Positions 54,708 through 64,000 are shown, counted from the stretch's first letter. The stretch is 64,000 bases of DNA from Astropecten irregularis (GCA_963971285.1 OZ020255.1:12544931-12608930), one strand, 5' to 3'. Program-made: numbers and translations. The notes: generated from the letters alone by a model not told the origin.

Positions 54708-57700
54708 GTAACTATTGGCAACAGTTTACGTTGCCTTTGGCAACCTGTTTATTTTCACATGAACCCTCAAACAAATCTCCACAGATGTTAAAGGCAGACT
54801 TTACTATCTGGCTTAGGGACACAATAATTTTAAGCTTACAAAATTAGAATTGTTTGAAGTATGTATGTGGAAAGCTTATTCCGAATACATTTATACTAAA
54901 AAGGTATCAAAGCCAAATTACAACATATGTAACTAACAAACCCAAACAGAAATGTTCACAGATTTACGTATAACTTTCAGGGTATGAAGACGGTTTTGAT
55001 AGAAACATAATGTGAAAATATTTCCGCCTCTGAAATGGTGTATTTATCCAGAAAGAATAAAACCAAGCACCAAAAAGATTTTTGATCTTGGCAAGATCAA
55101 AACTCCTTCTTTATGTTTTAGAAGAAAAATTTGAGTTTGCTTTTCGCCATTTTCTCGGGACTCAGATGTCCAATTGAGTTCAACTTTTCACAGGCTTCAG
55201 GGTAGATGAACGTGGTATCAATATTTTAGTGCTGGAGCATATGGGGGTCCCTTAGAATGAACAGAAATGGTTGTCTGTCGAGTACCCCACAGGGCTGACG
55301 GTCTTAAGTATTAAACTGCTGCAAAATGCTAATCAACCAAAATAATGACCAGAAATAATATCAATTGCATGACACTTATCAGGGTCTGACGTTTAGATCC
55401 TAGCAGGATCTTTCTCAAATGCTGACGGTCTACTTGTATTGAATCTTACTTCTTCTTGTTTTATCCGCAGGAACTTTCAAGCCAGAGAGAGTCATCACGA
55501 CGAAGCAGGCTGCCACGATCAAGGTCGCAGGCAGCTCAAGGAACATCCTGAACTTCTGCGCCAACAATTACCTGGGCCTATCGGTGAGTTCTTCAAAAAG
55601 TTTCCTTAAATCAAAATAACTGTCGTGCAGATTCTGCTCAGTCATCAGGTCATCTGAAACTTGCAGTGGTCAAAGCTTGTAACGTGTACACATCGGGAGT
55701 TTTGATCTCACCCCAAGATCAAAAGTGTTCAGTCAAAAAACGGTCTTTGTTTGTAATAATGTCTGGATAAATACACCATTTCAGGTGGAAATATTCTAAC
55801 GGTATGTTTCTACCATCTTCATACCCTGAAAGTTATCTGTGAACATTTCTGTTTGGATATGTTACCAATCCTGTACTGTACCTTTAATACTGTGTGTGCC
55901 GCCAAAGATTGACTGGAGCTGAATTCAAACCGGCAACCTCCTGAATACTGTACATGGGCTCTACCAACTGAGCTATCCAGCCCTACGTTGGTGGTGACCT
56001 CAATAGTCAATTATCTTGGTTCGTTTGGCAGTCAAAAACCATAAAACAACGCACACACCGCCATGATCAAGGTCGCGGGCAGCTGTTTCTGACTGCCAAA
56101 CGAACAAAGATAATTGACTATTGGGGTCACCACCAACGTAGGGCTGGATAGCTCAGTTAGTAGAGCGCCTGTACAGTATTCAGGAGGTCGCCGGTTCGAA
56201 TCCCGCTCCAGTAAATTTTTCTTAGTTCACTTTTCAATGACTTTAAAAAATTCAGTCAGTTTCCCTCGTGGACATTTGATGATGATTTTTTTTTCATTGT
56301 ATGTTTTGTGCAGAGTCATCCTGAGGTGGTAGAGGCTGCCAAGAGGTCCCTGGACGAGTATGGAGCCGGGCTGAGCTCCGTCAGATTCATCTGCGGTACT
56401 CAGGTGAGACCCAAATTTCTTGACGGAAATGTTCTCAAGACAGATCCGATTGGCTGATGTGCAGCCAGCGTTGCATACAATTTGCATGCATTCACGCATG
56501 TATCAGACGTTCGTACGTAGTGACACGGAGTACAATGGGTGATACTCAGACTAAGGGCACCAAGGCAATGACCAGGAGCATTGAGTCAACAACCAGGGGC
56601 ATCCATGCAATATAGCAATTGTTGCCTCCGTGAAGGTCAGCCTTGGCTCCCTTGCCTGTCCCTTGACCGCTTCCAAAGTCTATCCCCTTCTCCCAGAATG
56701 TCTTGTCTCGTGTCAAATTCTTACTATTAAACTGATTCTTTCCAATGCAAGGATACTAAATCAAGGAATTCATGTGGATATTTTGTTGGCAGGACATCCA
56801 TAAGGAGCTTGAGGAGAAGATCGCTGCCTTCCACCAGCGGGAGGATGCCATCCTCTATGCCAGTTGCTTCGACGCCAACGCCGGGATCTTTGAGGCCCTC
56901 CTGACACCGGACGATGCCGTCATCTCGGACGAGCTCAACCACGCCTCTATCATTGACGGCATCCGACTGTGCCGGGCAGAGAGGCATCGCTATAAGCACA
57001 TGGACATGACGGGTGAGTCCCTAGGTGAAGTCTCCCATGGCCCAGTTAGAAAAATATGGCTCCCAGCTCAGTGCCATTCCATGATGACTGATAAAGTGAT
57101 ATTTAGTATTACACAACTTCAGAATTCAGATATTGTACTTTTTCTTATTCTAATTTGGGATTTCATTGTATGGTTATTATGTCATGGAACTTCACAGAGG
57201 CGATAAAGGCAGTTGCTTTTTATGGCCTTGGTTATTTTTTGGTGCCCGCGGATATTGCCCTGGTGCCCCTAGACATTGCCCTGGTCATATTGGTGCCCCT
57301 GGTCATTGCATTGGTGTCTCTGGTCAATGTGTGGGTTCTCTTGATCTTTGCCTGGGTGCCTCTTTGCTAGTGGTCACTACTTCGATGTTGCTTATAGTAA
57401 TTCCTCAGTGCCCACGGTCATTGCCATGGTGCCTTGTTGTCATTATCATCATGCCCATCGGTCACTTCCTTGTTGTCCACTAGCTTGGTGAATTAACTTG
57501 GTTTCCCCCTTAAGTGCAGGGCTGGAAATAAGGTTTGGTGAGGGCAAGGCCAATTTTCCATTGCAAGGGGCACTTCCATTGGGAAAATCATAATGTCTAT
57601 GGAAATATTTGAAGGGGCACCAAGGCCAAGAACCAGGGCAATGAAGGCCATGGCCTCTGTGGCCTCCGTTTATTTCCAGGCTTGAAAGTGACGGGGCGCA

Positions 57701-60700
57701 TATGCAGAGTGGGCAGGGGTAGTAGTAACTCTGTCTCACACACCCAAACATATGACCAAGTTTTAGTTACAAAATGTCAACTCAACTCTAAACATAATTC
57801 AACCCTAATACATGCCCTTGTTTCAATACCTCAACAAATGTGTTTAACTTCATCTGCGAGTGAATAATACCAATGGAACTATTGCTGTGATTTCCAAAAC
57901 CAGATCTGGAGTCCATATTGCAGCAGACACAGCACTGTAGGATGCGCATGGTGGTCACTGACGGAGTGTTCAGCATGGATGGAGACGTGGCCCCACTCAG
58001 GTAAGGAAGCCATCGCCCCTAGTTGAAACCAGAGGCGATTTTATATCTTGCTTATGCCCAAAATGTGCCTTTTAGCACAAAGAGACTTCCTTGATAAAAA
58101 CACCAAATCTTCATGTGAGGCTCCTTGATTTCTGTTTTAGTTGTACATTTATTCTGGGTTTTGGAATTTGTGGGGAGGTCAGAATGTGTAATTTGATTTG
58201 ATTATGTTGTATGGTCTGTTCATCAGAGAGATTGTGGGCCTGGCTAACAGTTACGAGGCACTCGTGTTCATCGATGAGTGCCACGCCACCGGGTTTCTGG
58301 GCAATACGGGCCGAGGGACCGAGGAGCACCTGGGCATCGATGGGTCTTGTGACATCATTAACTCCACCTTGGGGAAAGCACTGGGCGGGGCATCAGGTAA
58401 GCTTGAACCATCTCCTTTTCGAATTCCACCTCTCCCAAATCAGTCATCAAGTGTAGCTTTGCTTTTAAAGGTAGTATCATACTTTGGTTTTTGTCAAAGA
58501 AGTACAGATTCACAGGCTTGTTGTTTCATGTACATGCTGGATTAGACTAAGTGTGAGTGCTGTTGTGTGATCTTTACCAATCATGTATTATACCTTTAAA
58601 TACTTTAACTTGTCTCCATCATGCGAGAGCCTAAAATCTCATCAGAATCGGAACGTCCTGTGTCGTGTTTGCAAAAAACAGCAAGTCAATCAGTTCAGTG
58701 GTATTTTTTGTTCAAACAGGTGGCTACACCGCCGGGCCCAAGACCCTGATTGACATGCTGAGGCAGAAATCACGTCCATATCTCTTCTCCAACACTCTAC
58801 CTCCGCCCGTTGTAGCGTCTGCTTCCAAGGTAAGAGACATTGACAGAGAACCCACATGGCAGGCCTCAAATTTTACAGAGGTGTCAACGACCAGTGCCTT
58901 TTATATTGCCGAGCTGGCCTTTACAAAATCACGGCCAGTGTTGCCGTGTCCTACATCCTTCCTGGTCGTAGTGCTTAGTGCTGTGCTTTTTATTCGGATA
59001 TCGAGTAACCCACACGGATTAAACGTTTCCGTTTACTAATTTGCCAAAAGGATTAACCGAAACCAACACCAAAAAAATATGGACTCACCGTGGCTCACGA
59101 TTGGCTCACGCAAAAAAAATTTACAGTCAGTTATTTTGTCCATTTCGCCAAGTAGAAACACACTGTTCATATATTTTAATATAAAAAACATCGTAAAATT
59201 ACTATAAAAATAAACCTTCCGAGCGCGATTGGTATAATTTACAACTACAACTTTAATACAAGCATGGTTTTTCATTTAGCAAGGCACCCTTCCGCCTACG
59301 GAAAAACATCATACACAATGAATTGCAAAATACCCCTGTGTCAGGATACCAAACCCCATCGGTTTACGCTACAGACTGCACTACGTGTACTGGGTGTATG
59401 TGTATGGGACAAGACAGGTTTGCGCTTTCTGTCTACACTTTCCTTCGCTTCATAACATGGGATGAAGCGATTTCTCGACTCATATATGGTTATTAATATT
59501 AGACTAGAAGAAAAGCCTTGCTACAAAATTCCCCCAAAGGCACAAGTTTTCAACAACTTCGTTCGTGAAGGCCTATAAACTCCCATGCCGTACGTGTAAA
59601 CAGAGTGTAAACTTCACGCACGTGAACTCAGTGGACCTGCAGAAATACAGACCTGTCACATGTATTGAGAATTTCGTTAAAATCCCATTGCATATGCAGC
59701 GTACCGCGTGTGCCGAGTGCTTTTTATGGTCAAATTCTCCTTACGTCTAATTCTTGACACTGCCGTTGTTAGGCCGCGTCTAAAATACTTGGCTGCGGCT
59801 TGATATTACACACAAGTCTATGGTGGTAGCGGCTACAGCCACTTCTCATGATTTGCATGCGACTTTGATCGGGGCTGAATGACCGAAGTTTTACCGTGCG
59901 TAAAGAACTATGGGGCGATTTCATGTACATCGTACGCGTAGAACTTCACTGGCCAGTGAACCAATGGCGTATAAATGGCGTAATTAACGTAATTCTATCA
60001 CGAAACTAATAATAAATTGGAAGTCATAAGCATATTGTTTTTATATTTCAAGGGCTTTTATTTATAATTATGTTGGTCGGACAATTTGTCCGTGCATATT
60101 TGATTTTGTTCGGACAAACAGGCACAAAAATATTGGAATTTATAGCGGCACCGCAACGATCGTTATACCATGCTGTACAGGACTCCCACATGGAATATTA
60201 TGGATACGCTCATCATGCACGTGGCACCATGTTCATTCTTCATACAATGCTCACAACATCGCGCGTAAATAAGACATTTTCTGATAGGCAGACAGATTCC
60301 CATTGTGGTCGCGTCAATACTGTCTGTCAACACAGCGCTTTTATTCAGGCACTATTCTTCAACACTGACCACACACGACCGCCCGCTAGCACTGTTTATT
60401 TAAAAGGCGATTAAATCGTATAACACGGATCCGAATTTGTTTTTGCTTCCGGAAACGAATAACAAATTACCCGATTTTGCACAGCACTAGTAGTGCTGTG
60501 ATGCTCAAGCCAAGTCCTCCTGTACGTTGATACTCTCAATGTACTCAATGTCATGGGTTTGAATCCCACCTGAGACAGCTTATAATTTGTTCAATGTGCA
60601 CTCAACAAAGACTGAGTATGCATGCAGTGCTCATTGACGTCGGTGAAGGGCAAGCCTAATTTGCAAGATCCAATGAGATAATCAACTTTGAATCATTTGG

Positions 60701-62429
60701 GGTATTTTTGTTTTGTTTGGCACAGGTGCTGGACATGATCACGAGCGATCCTTCCATGATAACCCAGCTGGGCAGAAACACCAAGGTATTCCGAGACAGG
60801 ATGACGGAGGCTGGATTCACGATATGGGTGAGTGACCGGCACAGCCTGGTGGGGAGTGCCATTCTTCGCTTCTTGAGCTATTTTTGTGGCCACTAGCTGT
60901 TTTTCTCAGCAAAGACAAACTTGTATTGCTTGCAAGGCGATGCAGCATTGCACTAGTGACCTTCCTTGGCTGAAGGGTTTAGTTACATTATGTTTAACCA
61001 TTTCCCCCATTGGCTTCTGTGACAGTCTGCATATTACCTCTTAAAGGTAATATCATACGTTGCTTCCGTGGAGGATGCATGCCACACTGGATATTGTGGC
61101 TCAAATGAAATATTGGTACAGGGGTGTGTGTGTGTATCTTCCTGCAGGAAAAACAAACCGACTAGTTTGGTCAGCGAGCAAAACAAACACAGATTAATCA
61201 CGCAATGTGTGACATTCCAATGCATTAAAGGTAGTATCATACTTTGGTTTTTATCAAAGAAATACAGATTCATGGGCAAAAATATCAAGACAGATACAGT
61301 AACAGTCATCTGTGAAAATTTCAGTCCCATACGGTGCCCACATTTTTGAGAAAAACAGTGAAATACAACCACAGTATTTCTTAAGTCTTTTCTCTTTTAT
61401 TTTTGATCTTTTAAAAGATCAAGTAGATAGGGAATGGACGGCAGGTGATGTCTTATCCTGTGACTGAAGTGGCTTTGATTTGTTTTACGTGCAGGGTAAG
61501 GATCATCCCATCTGTCCCATCATGCTTGGGGAGGCAAGTCTCGCCAGCAAGTTTGCCGATGAGATGCTACAGCGAGGAATCTACGTCATCGGCTTCAGCT
61601 TCCCTGTAGTCCCTAAAGGTGAGGATATAGGATGTACTAGGTGCAACCAAACCAGATTTTCAGTGGGCTTGACTGGGCAACTGGTGGGTTTGACCGGGTA
61701 ACAAGTGGGTTTCACTGGGTAACTAGTGGGCTTGACTGGGCAACTGGTGGGTTTGACTGGGTAACAAGTGGGTTTCACTGGGTAACTAGTGGGCTTGACT
61801 GGGCAACTGGTGGGTTTGACTGGGTAACAAGTGGGTTTCACTGGGTAACTAGTGGGCTTGACTGGGCAACTGGTGGGTTTGAATGGGTAACAAGTGGGTT
61901 TCACTGGTTAACTAGTGGGCTTGACTGGGCAACTGGTGGGTTTGAATTGGTAACAAGTGGGTTTCACTGGTTAACTAGTGGGCTTGACTGGGCAACTGGT
62001 GGGTTTGACTGGGTAACAAGTGGGTTTCAATGGGTAACTAGTGGGCTTGACTGGGCAACTGGTGGGTTTGACTGGGTAACAAGTGGATTTCAACTGGGTA
62101 CCTTCCAGGTTTCATGGGCTGCCTAATAGGATTTAGTCGGATCCTAATTGGGTTATTTGACAACTAACAGGGTTTGATTGGGTATCAAGTGGATTTGAAT
62201 GGGTTCCATCAAGGGCAATGAAACGGGATTGACTGGGTATCAAATGGGTTAATCCACTACCAAGCGGGTTTCCGGATTGGGTAACAACAATGTTATATAT
62301 CCTAACCTTTTGTTTTTTTCAGGCAAGGCAAGGATCAGGGTGCAGATGTCGGCCGCTCACACCGACCAGGAAGTTGACCAGTGCATCGAGGCCTTCATTG
62401 ATGTCGGGAAACAACTAAAGGTCATCTAA
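54575..62429 (+). CDS. gcat: Glycine C-acetyltransferase (2-amino-3-ketobutyrate CoA ligase), mitochondrial
   Basis: PLP enzyme of threonine breakdown: converts 2-amino-3-ketobutyrate, made by threonine dehydrogenase, plus CoA into glycine and acetyl-CoA in the mitochondrial matrix. Ten exons join in frame to 421 residues (human about 419): 54575-54707, 55471-55583, 56314-56403, 56793-57012, 57904-58000, 58227-58396, 58720-58829, 60726-60827, 61495-61618, 62323-62429. Residues 1-24 form an Arg/Ala-rich presequence with a typical RYS cleavage region. Alpha-oxoamine synthase features follow: [10 protein letters not shown] (about 71-80), [46 protein letters not shown] with D234 and H237 around the cofactor, and the Schiff-base lysine K268 in [26 protein letters not shown] lies near the C-terminus. 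ALAS, SPTLC and KBL share the fold, but the whole-length match is to GCAT. All splice sites are GT-AG and no key residue is missing. Confidence 0.97.
54708..55470 (+). other. GCAT intron 1 with a decayed TTAA MITE and motif copy f
   Basis: 54900-55203 is a truncated second-subfamily MITE (cacagatttacgtataactt, cgcctctgaaatggtg, gatcttggcaagatc, ttctcgggactcagatgtcc). 55381-55420 is a copy of the GATCCTGCTAGGATC hairpin motif on the minus strand, with taaacgtcaga after the stem. The intron ends at ttatccgcag. Confidence 0.75.
55471..55583 (+). CDS. gcat: GCAT exon 2
   Basis: Residues 45-82: [20 protein letters not shown], then [14 protein letters not shown], the conserved entry to the PLP fold. 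Bases 55512-55536 recur with two changes at 56060-56084 in intron 2. Donor TCG|GTGAGT. Confidence 0.96.
55697..55883. mobile_element. TTAA MITE, half copy in GCAT intron 2
   Basis: Contains the centre gatctcaccccaagatc and the reversed core half (ccatttcaggtggaaatatt, catcttcataccctgaaag, gttaccaatcctgtactgta), ending CCT before TTAA (55884-55887). The left half is absent. Confidence 0.82.
55911..56212. repeat. Palindrome with tRNA-like SINE units as arms
   Basis: The left arm 55911-56034 (reversed tRNA-like unit, then tacgttggtggtgacctcaa, then ttcgtttggcagtca) pairs with the right arm 56090-56212 at about nine bases in ten. The right arm ends in gctggatagctcagttagta, then a B box ggttcgaatcc and cgctccagt. 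The 55-base loop holds a near copy of GCAT exon 2 sequence. Same design as 15617-15870. Confidence 0.88.
56314..56403 (+). CDS. gcat: GCAT exon 3
   Basis: 30 codons, [17 protein letters not shown], then [13 protein letters not shown] (83-112), the start of the domain that binds PLP phosphate. Acceptor ttttgtgcag, donor CAG|GTGAGA. Confidence 0.97.
56404..56792 (+). other. GCAT intron 3
   Basis: 389 bases. 56553-56650 contains caccaaggcaatgaccagg and accaggggcatccatgcaa, the reverse complement of phrases in intron 4 (57230-57480). Confidence 0.8.
56793..57012 (+). CDS. gcat: GCAT exon 4
   Basis: 73 codons plus one base (113-185): [19 protein letters not shown], then [18 protein letters not shown]. 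The H and N of LNHAS shape the substrate pocket. Noticeably GC-rich compared with its introns. Donor ACGG|GTGAGT. Confidence 0.97.
57013..57903 (+). other. GCAT intron 4 with degenerate 'CCTGGTCATTG' array
   Basis: 57234-57480 repeats gccctggtgcccctggtcat-like words irregularly. 57605-57680 has the opposite sense (caccaaggccaagaaccagg). Together with intron 3 these put inverted complementary sequence on both sides of exon 4. Confidence 0.75.
57904..58000 (+). CDS. gcat: GCAT exon 5
   Basis: Completes D186, then [18 protein letters not shown] and [13 protein letters not shown] (to about 217). The T-D-G-V/A-F-S-M-D-G-D motif is diagnostic of the family. Donor CAG|GTAAGG, two bases into an Arg codon. 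Confidence 0.97.
58227..58396 (+). CDS. gcat: GCAT exon 6 (PLP lysine)
   Basis: Residues 218-274: [18 protein letters not shown], then [14 protein letters not shown], then [13 protein letters not shown]234 and H237 contact the PLP ring; K268 forms the internal aldimine. Donor TCAG|GTAAGC. Confidence 0.98.
58469..58595. mobile_element. TTAA MITE, 127-bp recombinant with mixed ends
   Basis: TTAA at 58465-58468 and 58596-58599. The left end is main subfamily (gtagtatcatactttgg, then caaagaagtacagattc). It switches to the second subfamily arm (tgctggattagactaag, ccaatcatgtattatacct). GCAT intron 6. Confidence 0.88.
58720..58829 (+). CDS. gcat: GCAT exon 7
   Basis: Completes G275 and encodes [18 protein letters not shown], then [18 protein letters not shown] (to 311). 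The Y/L-F-S-N-x-LPP motif is conserved. Donor AAG|GTAAGA. Confidence 0.97.
58976..60489. mobile_element. Non-autonomous hAT element in GCAT intron 7
   Basis: Perfect 8-bp duplication GTAGTGCT (58968-58975 and 60490-60497). Ends TAGTGCTGTGC and GCACAGCACTA, as in the 34.0-kb element. Sub-terminal words (ttattcggatatcgagtaac; ggaaacgaataacaaattac) and the ccaagtagaaacacac block are shared with it. No transposase frame in 1514 bp. Confidence 0.92.
60498..60590 (+). repeat. tRNA-like fragment
   Basis: Contains an A-box-like tgatgctcaagccaagtcct and a B box gggtttgaatcccacct with a partner at the correct spacing. The arms do not fold into a full cloverleaf. Probably a SINE piece near the hAT insertion. 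Confidence 0.45.
60726..60827 (+). CDS. gcat: GCAT exon 8
   Basis: 34 codons, [17 protein letters not shown], then [17 protein letters not shown] (312-345), a helical segment of the C-terminal domain. Acceptor ttggcacag, donor TGG|GTGAGT. Confidence 0.96.
60828..61494 (+). other. GCAT intron 8 with half a TTAA MITE
   Basis: 61229-61422 is a main-subfamily half copy that stops exactly after the central palindrome gatcttttaaaagatc. A lone left end (aggtaatatcatacgttg) sits at 61045. A (GT)n patch lies near 61123. Confidence 0.78.
61495..61618 (+). CDS. gcat: GCAT exon 9
   Basis: 41 codons plus one base: [20 protein letters not shown], then [15 protein letters not shown] (346-386). HPI-C-P-V/I-ML and the G-F-S-F/Y-P-VVP block are family signatures. 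Donor AAAG|GTGAGG. Confidence 0.97.
61663..62103. repeat. Minisatellite: 63-bp units of three 21-mers, about seven copies
   Basis: The monomers gtgggcttgactgggcaact(g), gtgggtttgactgggtaaca(a) and gtgggtttcactgggtaact(a) alternate in order, giving a 63-bp period. The array begins 44 bases after the exon 9 donor. Looser, irregular units continue to about 62290. Because 63 is a multiple of three, frames stay open on both strands. Confidence 0.95.
62323..62429 (+). CDS. gcat: GCAT exon 10 and stop
   Basis: [20 protein letters not shown], then [15 protein letters not shown] and TAA (387-421). The K-x-R-I-R-x-Q-x-SA-x-H motif is the conserved end of the fold. Acceptor tgtttttttcag. Confidence 0.97.
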
Positions 62430-62506
62430 GATTGACCACTGGGAAGAGACAGACGGTCAGAGCAGCTTTAACCCCATAACCTAGACCAATTTGTCCAACA
62501 TGTTTG

Positions 62507-62856
62507 AAGGTTCTATCATACTTTTGTAGCATACTGAAACAGAAATCTTCACAGATTTACCTATAACTTACAGGGTAAAAGGTGGTGATGGTAGAAACAT
62601 ACTGTTCAAGTTTTTCTCCCTGAAATGCTGTATTTATAAAGAAAAGAGTAAAACCAATGACCAAAAACAATTCTGATCTTGAAAAGATAAAAAATAACGG
62701 TGAATAGATTTTTAGAAATACTGTGGGCCTTTTTCACTGTCTTCTCAAGCACCGTATGGGACTGGGAATTTCACAGATGAATGTTACTGTATCTGTCTTG
62801 ATATTTTTGCCCATGAATCTGTATTTCTTTGACAGAATCCAAAGTATGATACTACT
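62507..62856. mobile_element. TTAA MITE in the GCAT 3' flank
   Basis: Main subfamily, slightly decayed ends (aggttctatcatacttttg; ccaaagtatgatactactt). It has both halves (cttacagggtaaaaggtgg; cccatgaatctgtatttc) and the centre gatcttgaaaagat. It starts 77 bases after the stop codon, so it may lie in the 3'UTR. Confidence 0.83.
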
Positions 62857-63869
62857 TTTAATGTGTACGGGTCATCCTACCTCGTACCAACTGCTTCTAT
62901 TGTTTTTTGTTTTGCTTTGTTTTGCTTTTTTTTTTTTTTTTTTTGGTTTTTTTTTTTGGGGGGGGCCCTATTTCAAACTTGTTTACACCTGCAGGGTCTT
63001 GTTTACTCGGAAACTGGTCATAGAGTGGATTCTATAGACTCTATAGATATATTTTATATACACTGTATATATCTATTTTGGGTTGCAACTGTTTCAATCA
63101 TTCTTAATTTTCAGGGTACCTTTGAGTTGCTAACTGACCGGTCATAAAAATATTCGTGCATGCATTGCAATATATTTATACAATACTTTTGCATAATGCA
63201 GCTTGGCCACAGTACAAAGTGAACTATCATTGCCATTACTAACCAGCCAGTCATGACTTGGGTACCAGTCAAATGAAAATGACTTGTATGTCAGTCAACT
63301 GGTTAACCGCTCGATGCAAGTGGTTCCCATGTACTGGAGACAGCACATTACTCTTCTGTGGGATATCGACCGCATAATTTTGATAAATATCTCTCTACAT
63401 ATTGCACGGCAAGGGTAGCTATGAGGCTTCTAAATGGGACAACAGGGTATGGATTGAGCGAAAGACCTAGTCGCAAAGGTCTAGGCCTCAACCTCAAACT
63501 ATTTTTCCTATCATCCAGTCACAACATATTCTGTTACTTTTTTATTTCAAGTTTATTTTGTTTTACACAATTTTCAGTAATATTTATACTTCAGTCTGTA
63601 TTCACAGGGTCATATGATATGCCAGCTCCACTTTTGCCATCATAATTATTTTTGAAACGACACACTAGAATTTGTTTCCACATGTGAAATTTGTGTACAC
63701 AGAGACAGGGTAGATAGGGGAACTTGTAGCATAATAATAGTTTTATTTTATTTTTGTCCTGCATATTTTATTGCTTGTTCACATAATGTTATCTGTAATA
63801 GCTCTTTTGTTTCCCCTTATTTTTACTATAAATATATCTTTATCTATAATATTCTACTTACAACCATGA
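62857..63869. other. GCAT 3' flank, non-coding
   Basis: AT-rich with a long T tract (62926-62959) followed by G7, and a symmetric patch ctatagactctatagatata at 63031. No coding exon recognised. Confidence 0.45.
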
Positions 63870-63875
63870 AATAAA
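63870..63875 (+). terminator. Possible polyadenylation signal (AATAAA)
   Basis: The first canonical AATAAA after the GCAT stop that I found, 1.4 kb downstream, in catgaaataaaatttc. It could end a long GCAT 3'UTR or be chance in AT-rich DNA. Confidence 0.25.
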
Positions 63876-64000
63876 ATTTCACTCGTTTCCTTGTTTCTAA
63901 AAGAAAGTTAAATTATCCTGTTTATTATGCTTGTCTTTTGTTTTGCTGCTATTTTAGCTTGCATTTGGAAAAAGCAGCCATCTAGTCTCTTTTCAAGACT

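Noticed and set aside
56146-56214. tRNA gene
   Set aside because: A and B boxes are good, but U33 is replaced, the acceptor stem has mismatches, and the unit is a repeat with a reversed twin 120 bases away.
61641-62126. 161-residue plus-strand and 107-residue minus-strand repeat proteins
   Set aside because: Both are by-products of the 63-bp minisatellite in GCAT intron 9. The period is a multiple of three and the unit lacks stops, so long frames are automatic.

Overview
The window looks like intron-rich, transposon-rich nuclear DNA of an invertebrate deuterostome, most likely an echinoderm. It has short exons with GT-AG introns, AT-rich non-coding DNA, and many palindromic 12- to 14-mers built on AGGCCT and TACATGTA. 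There are no operons, ribosome binding sites or bacterial genes. The echinoderm call is an inference from sequence style and repeats, not from a marker gene.

Three host genes can be supported. (1) A TMEM198 homologue on the minus strand: only its first coding exon (8518-8728, with 5'UTR to 8830) is certain. A possible non-coding first exon lies near 36.5 kb, which would make most of 9-36 kb one large intron. (2) A class I phosphatidylinositol transfer protein on the plus strand, nine coding exons from 39234 to 49071 (254 residues). Its extreme N-terminus (about seven residues) is not found. (3) A complete gene for glycine C-acetyltransferase (GCAT, 2-amino-3-ketobutyrate CoA ligase) on the plus strand, ten coding exons from 54575 to 62429, 421 residues, with a mitochondrial presequence. 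The last two are neighbours about 5.5 kb apart, in the same direction. I see no functional link beyond position.

Region by region: 1-8.5 kb is non-coding with several inverted-repeat elements. 8.5-9.2 kb holds the TMEM198 exon and a GC-rich patch. 9.2-33 kb is non-coding, with MITEs, tRNA-derived SINE pieces and a few stretches that could be regulatory. 32.9-37.3 kb is a cluster of DNA transposons, including one hAT element nested in another, each with perfect 8-bp target duplications. 37.3-49.2 kb is the PITP gene, whose 4.8-kb fifth intron carries an antisense 5'-truncated LINE with an open reverse transcriptase frame, two MITEs and a nested hAT pair. 49.2-54.5 kb is intergenic and mostly MITE DNA with an internal satellite. 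54.5-62.4 kb is GCAT; its introns hold a hAT element, a palindrome with tRNA-like ends and a 63-bp higher-order minisatellite.

The dominant element is a modular hairpin MITE family of more than 20 copies. It is flanked by TTAA and has ends of the type AGGTAGTATCATACTTTGG. I found no CRISPR array, rRNA gene or functional tRNA gene. The most unusual observations are a minisatellite made of repeated copies of a real 3' splice site plus the first bases of its exon (PITP exon 3), and a 25-bp near copy of GCAT exon 2 in the loop of an intronic palindrome 0.5 kb downstream.
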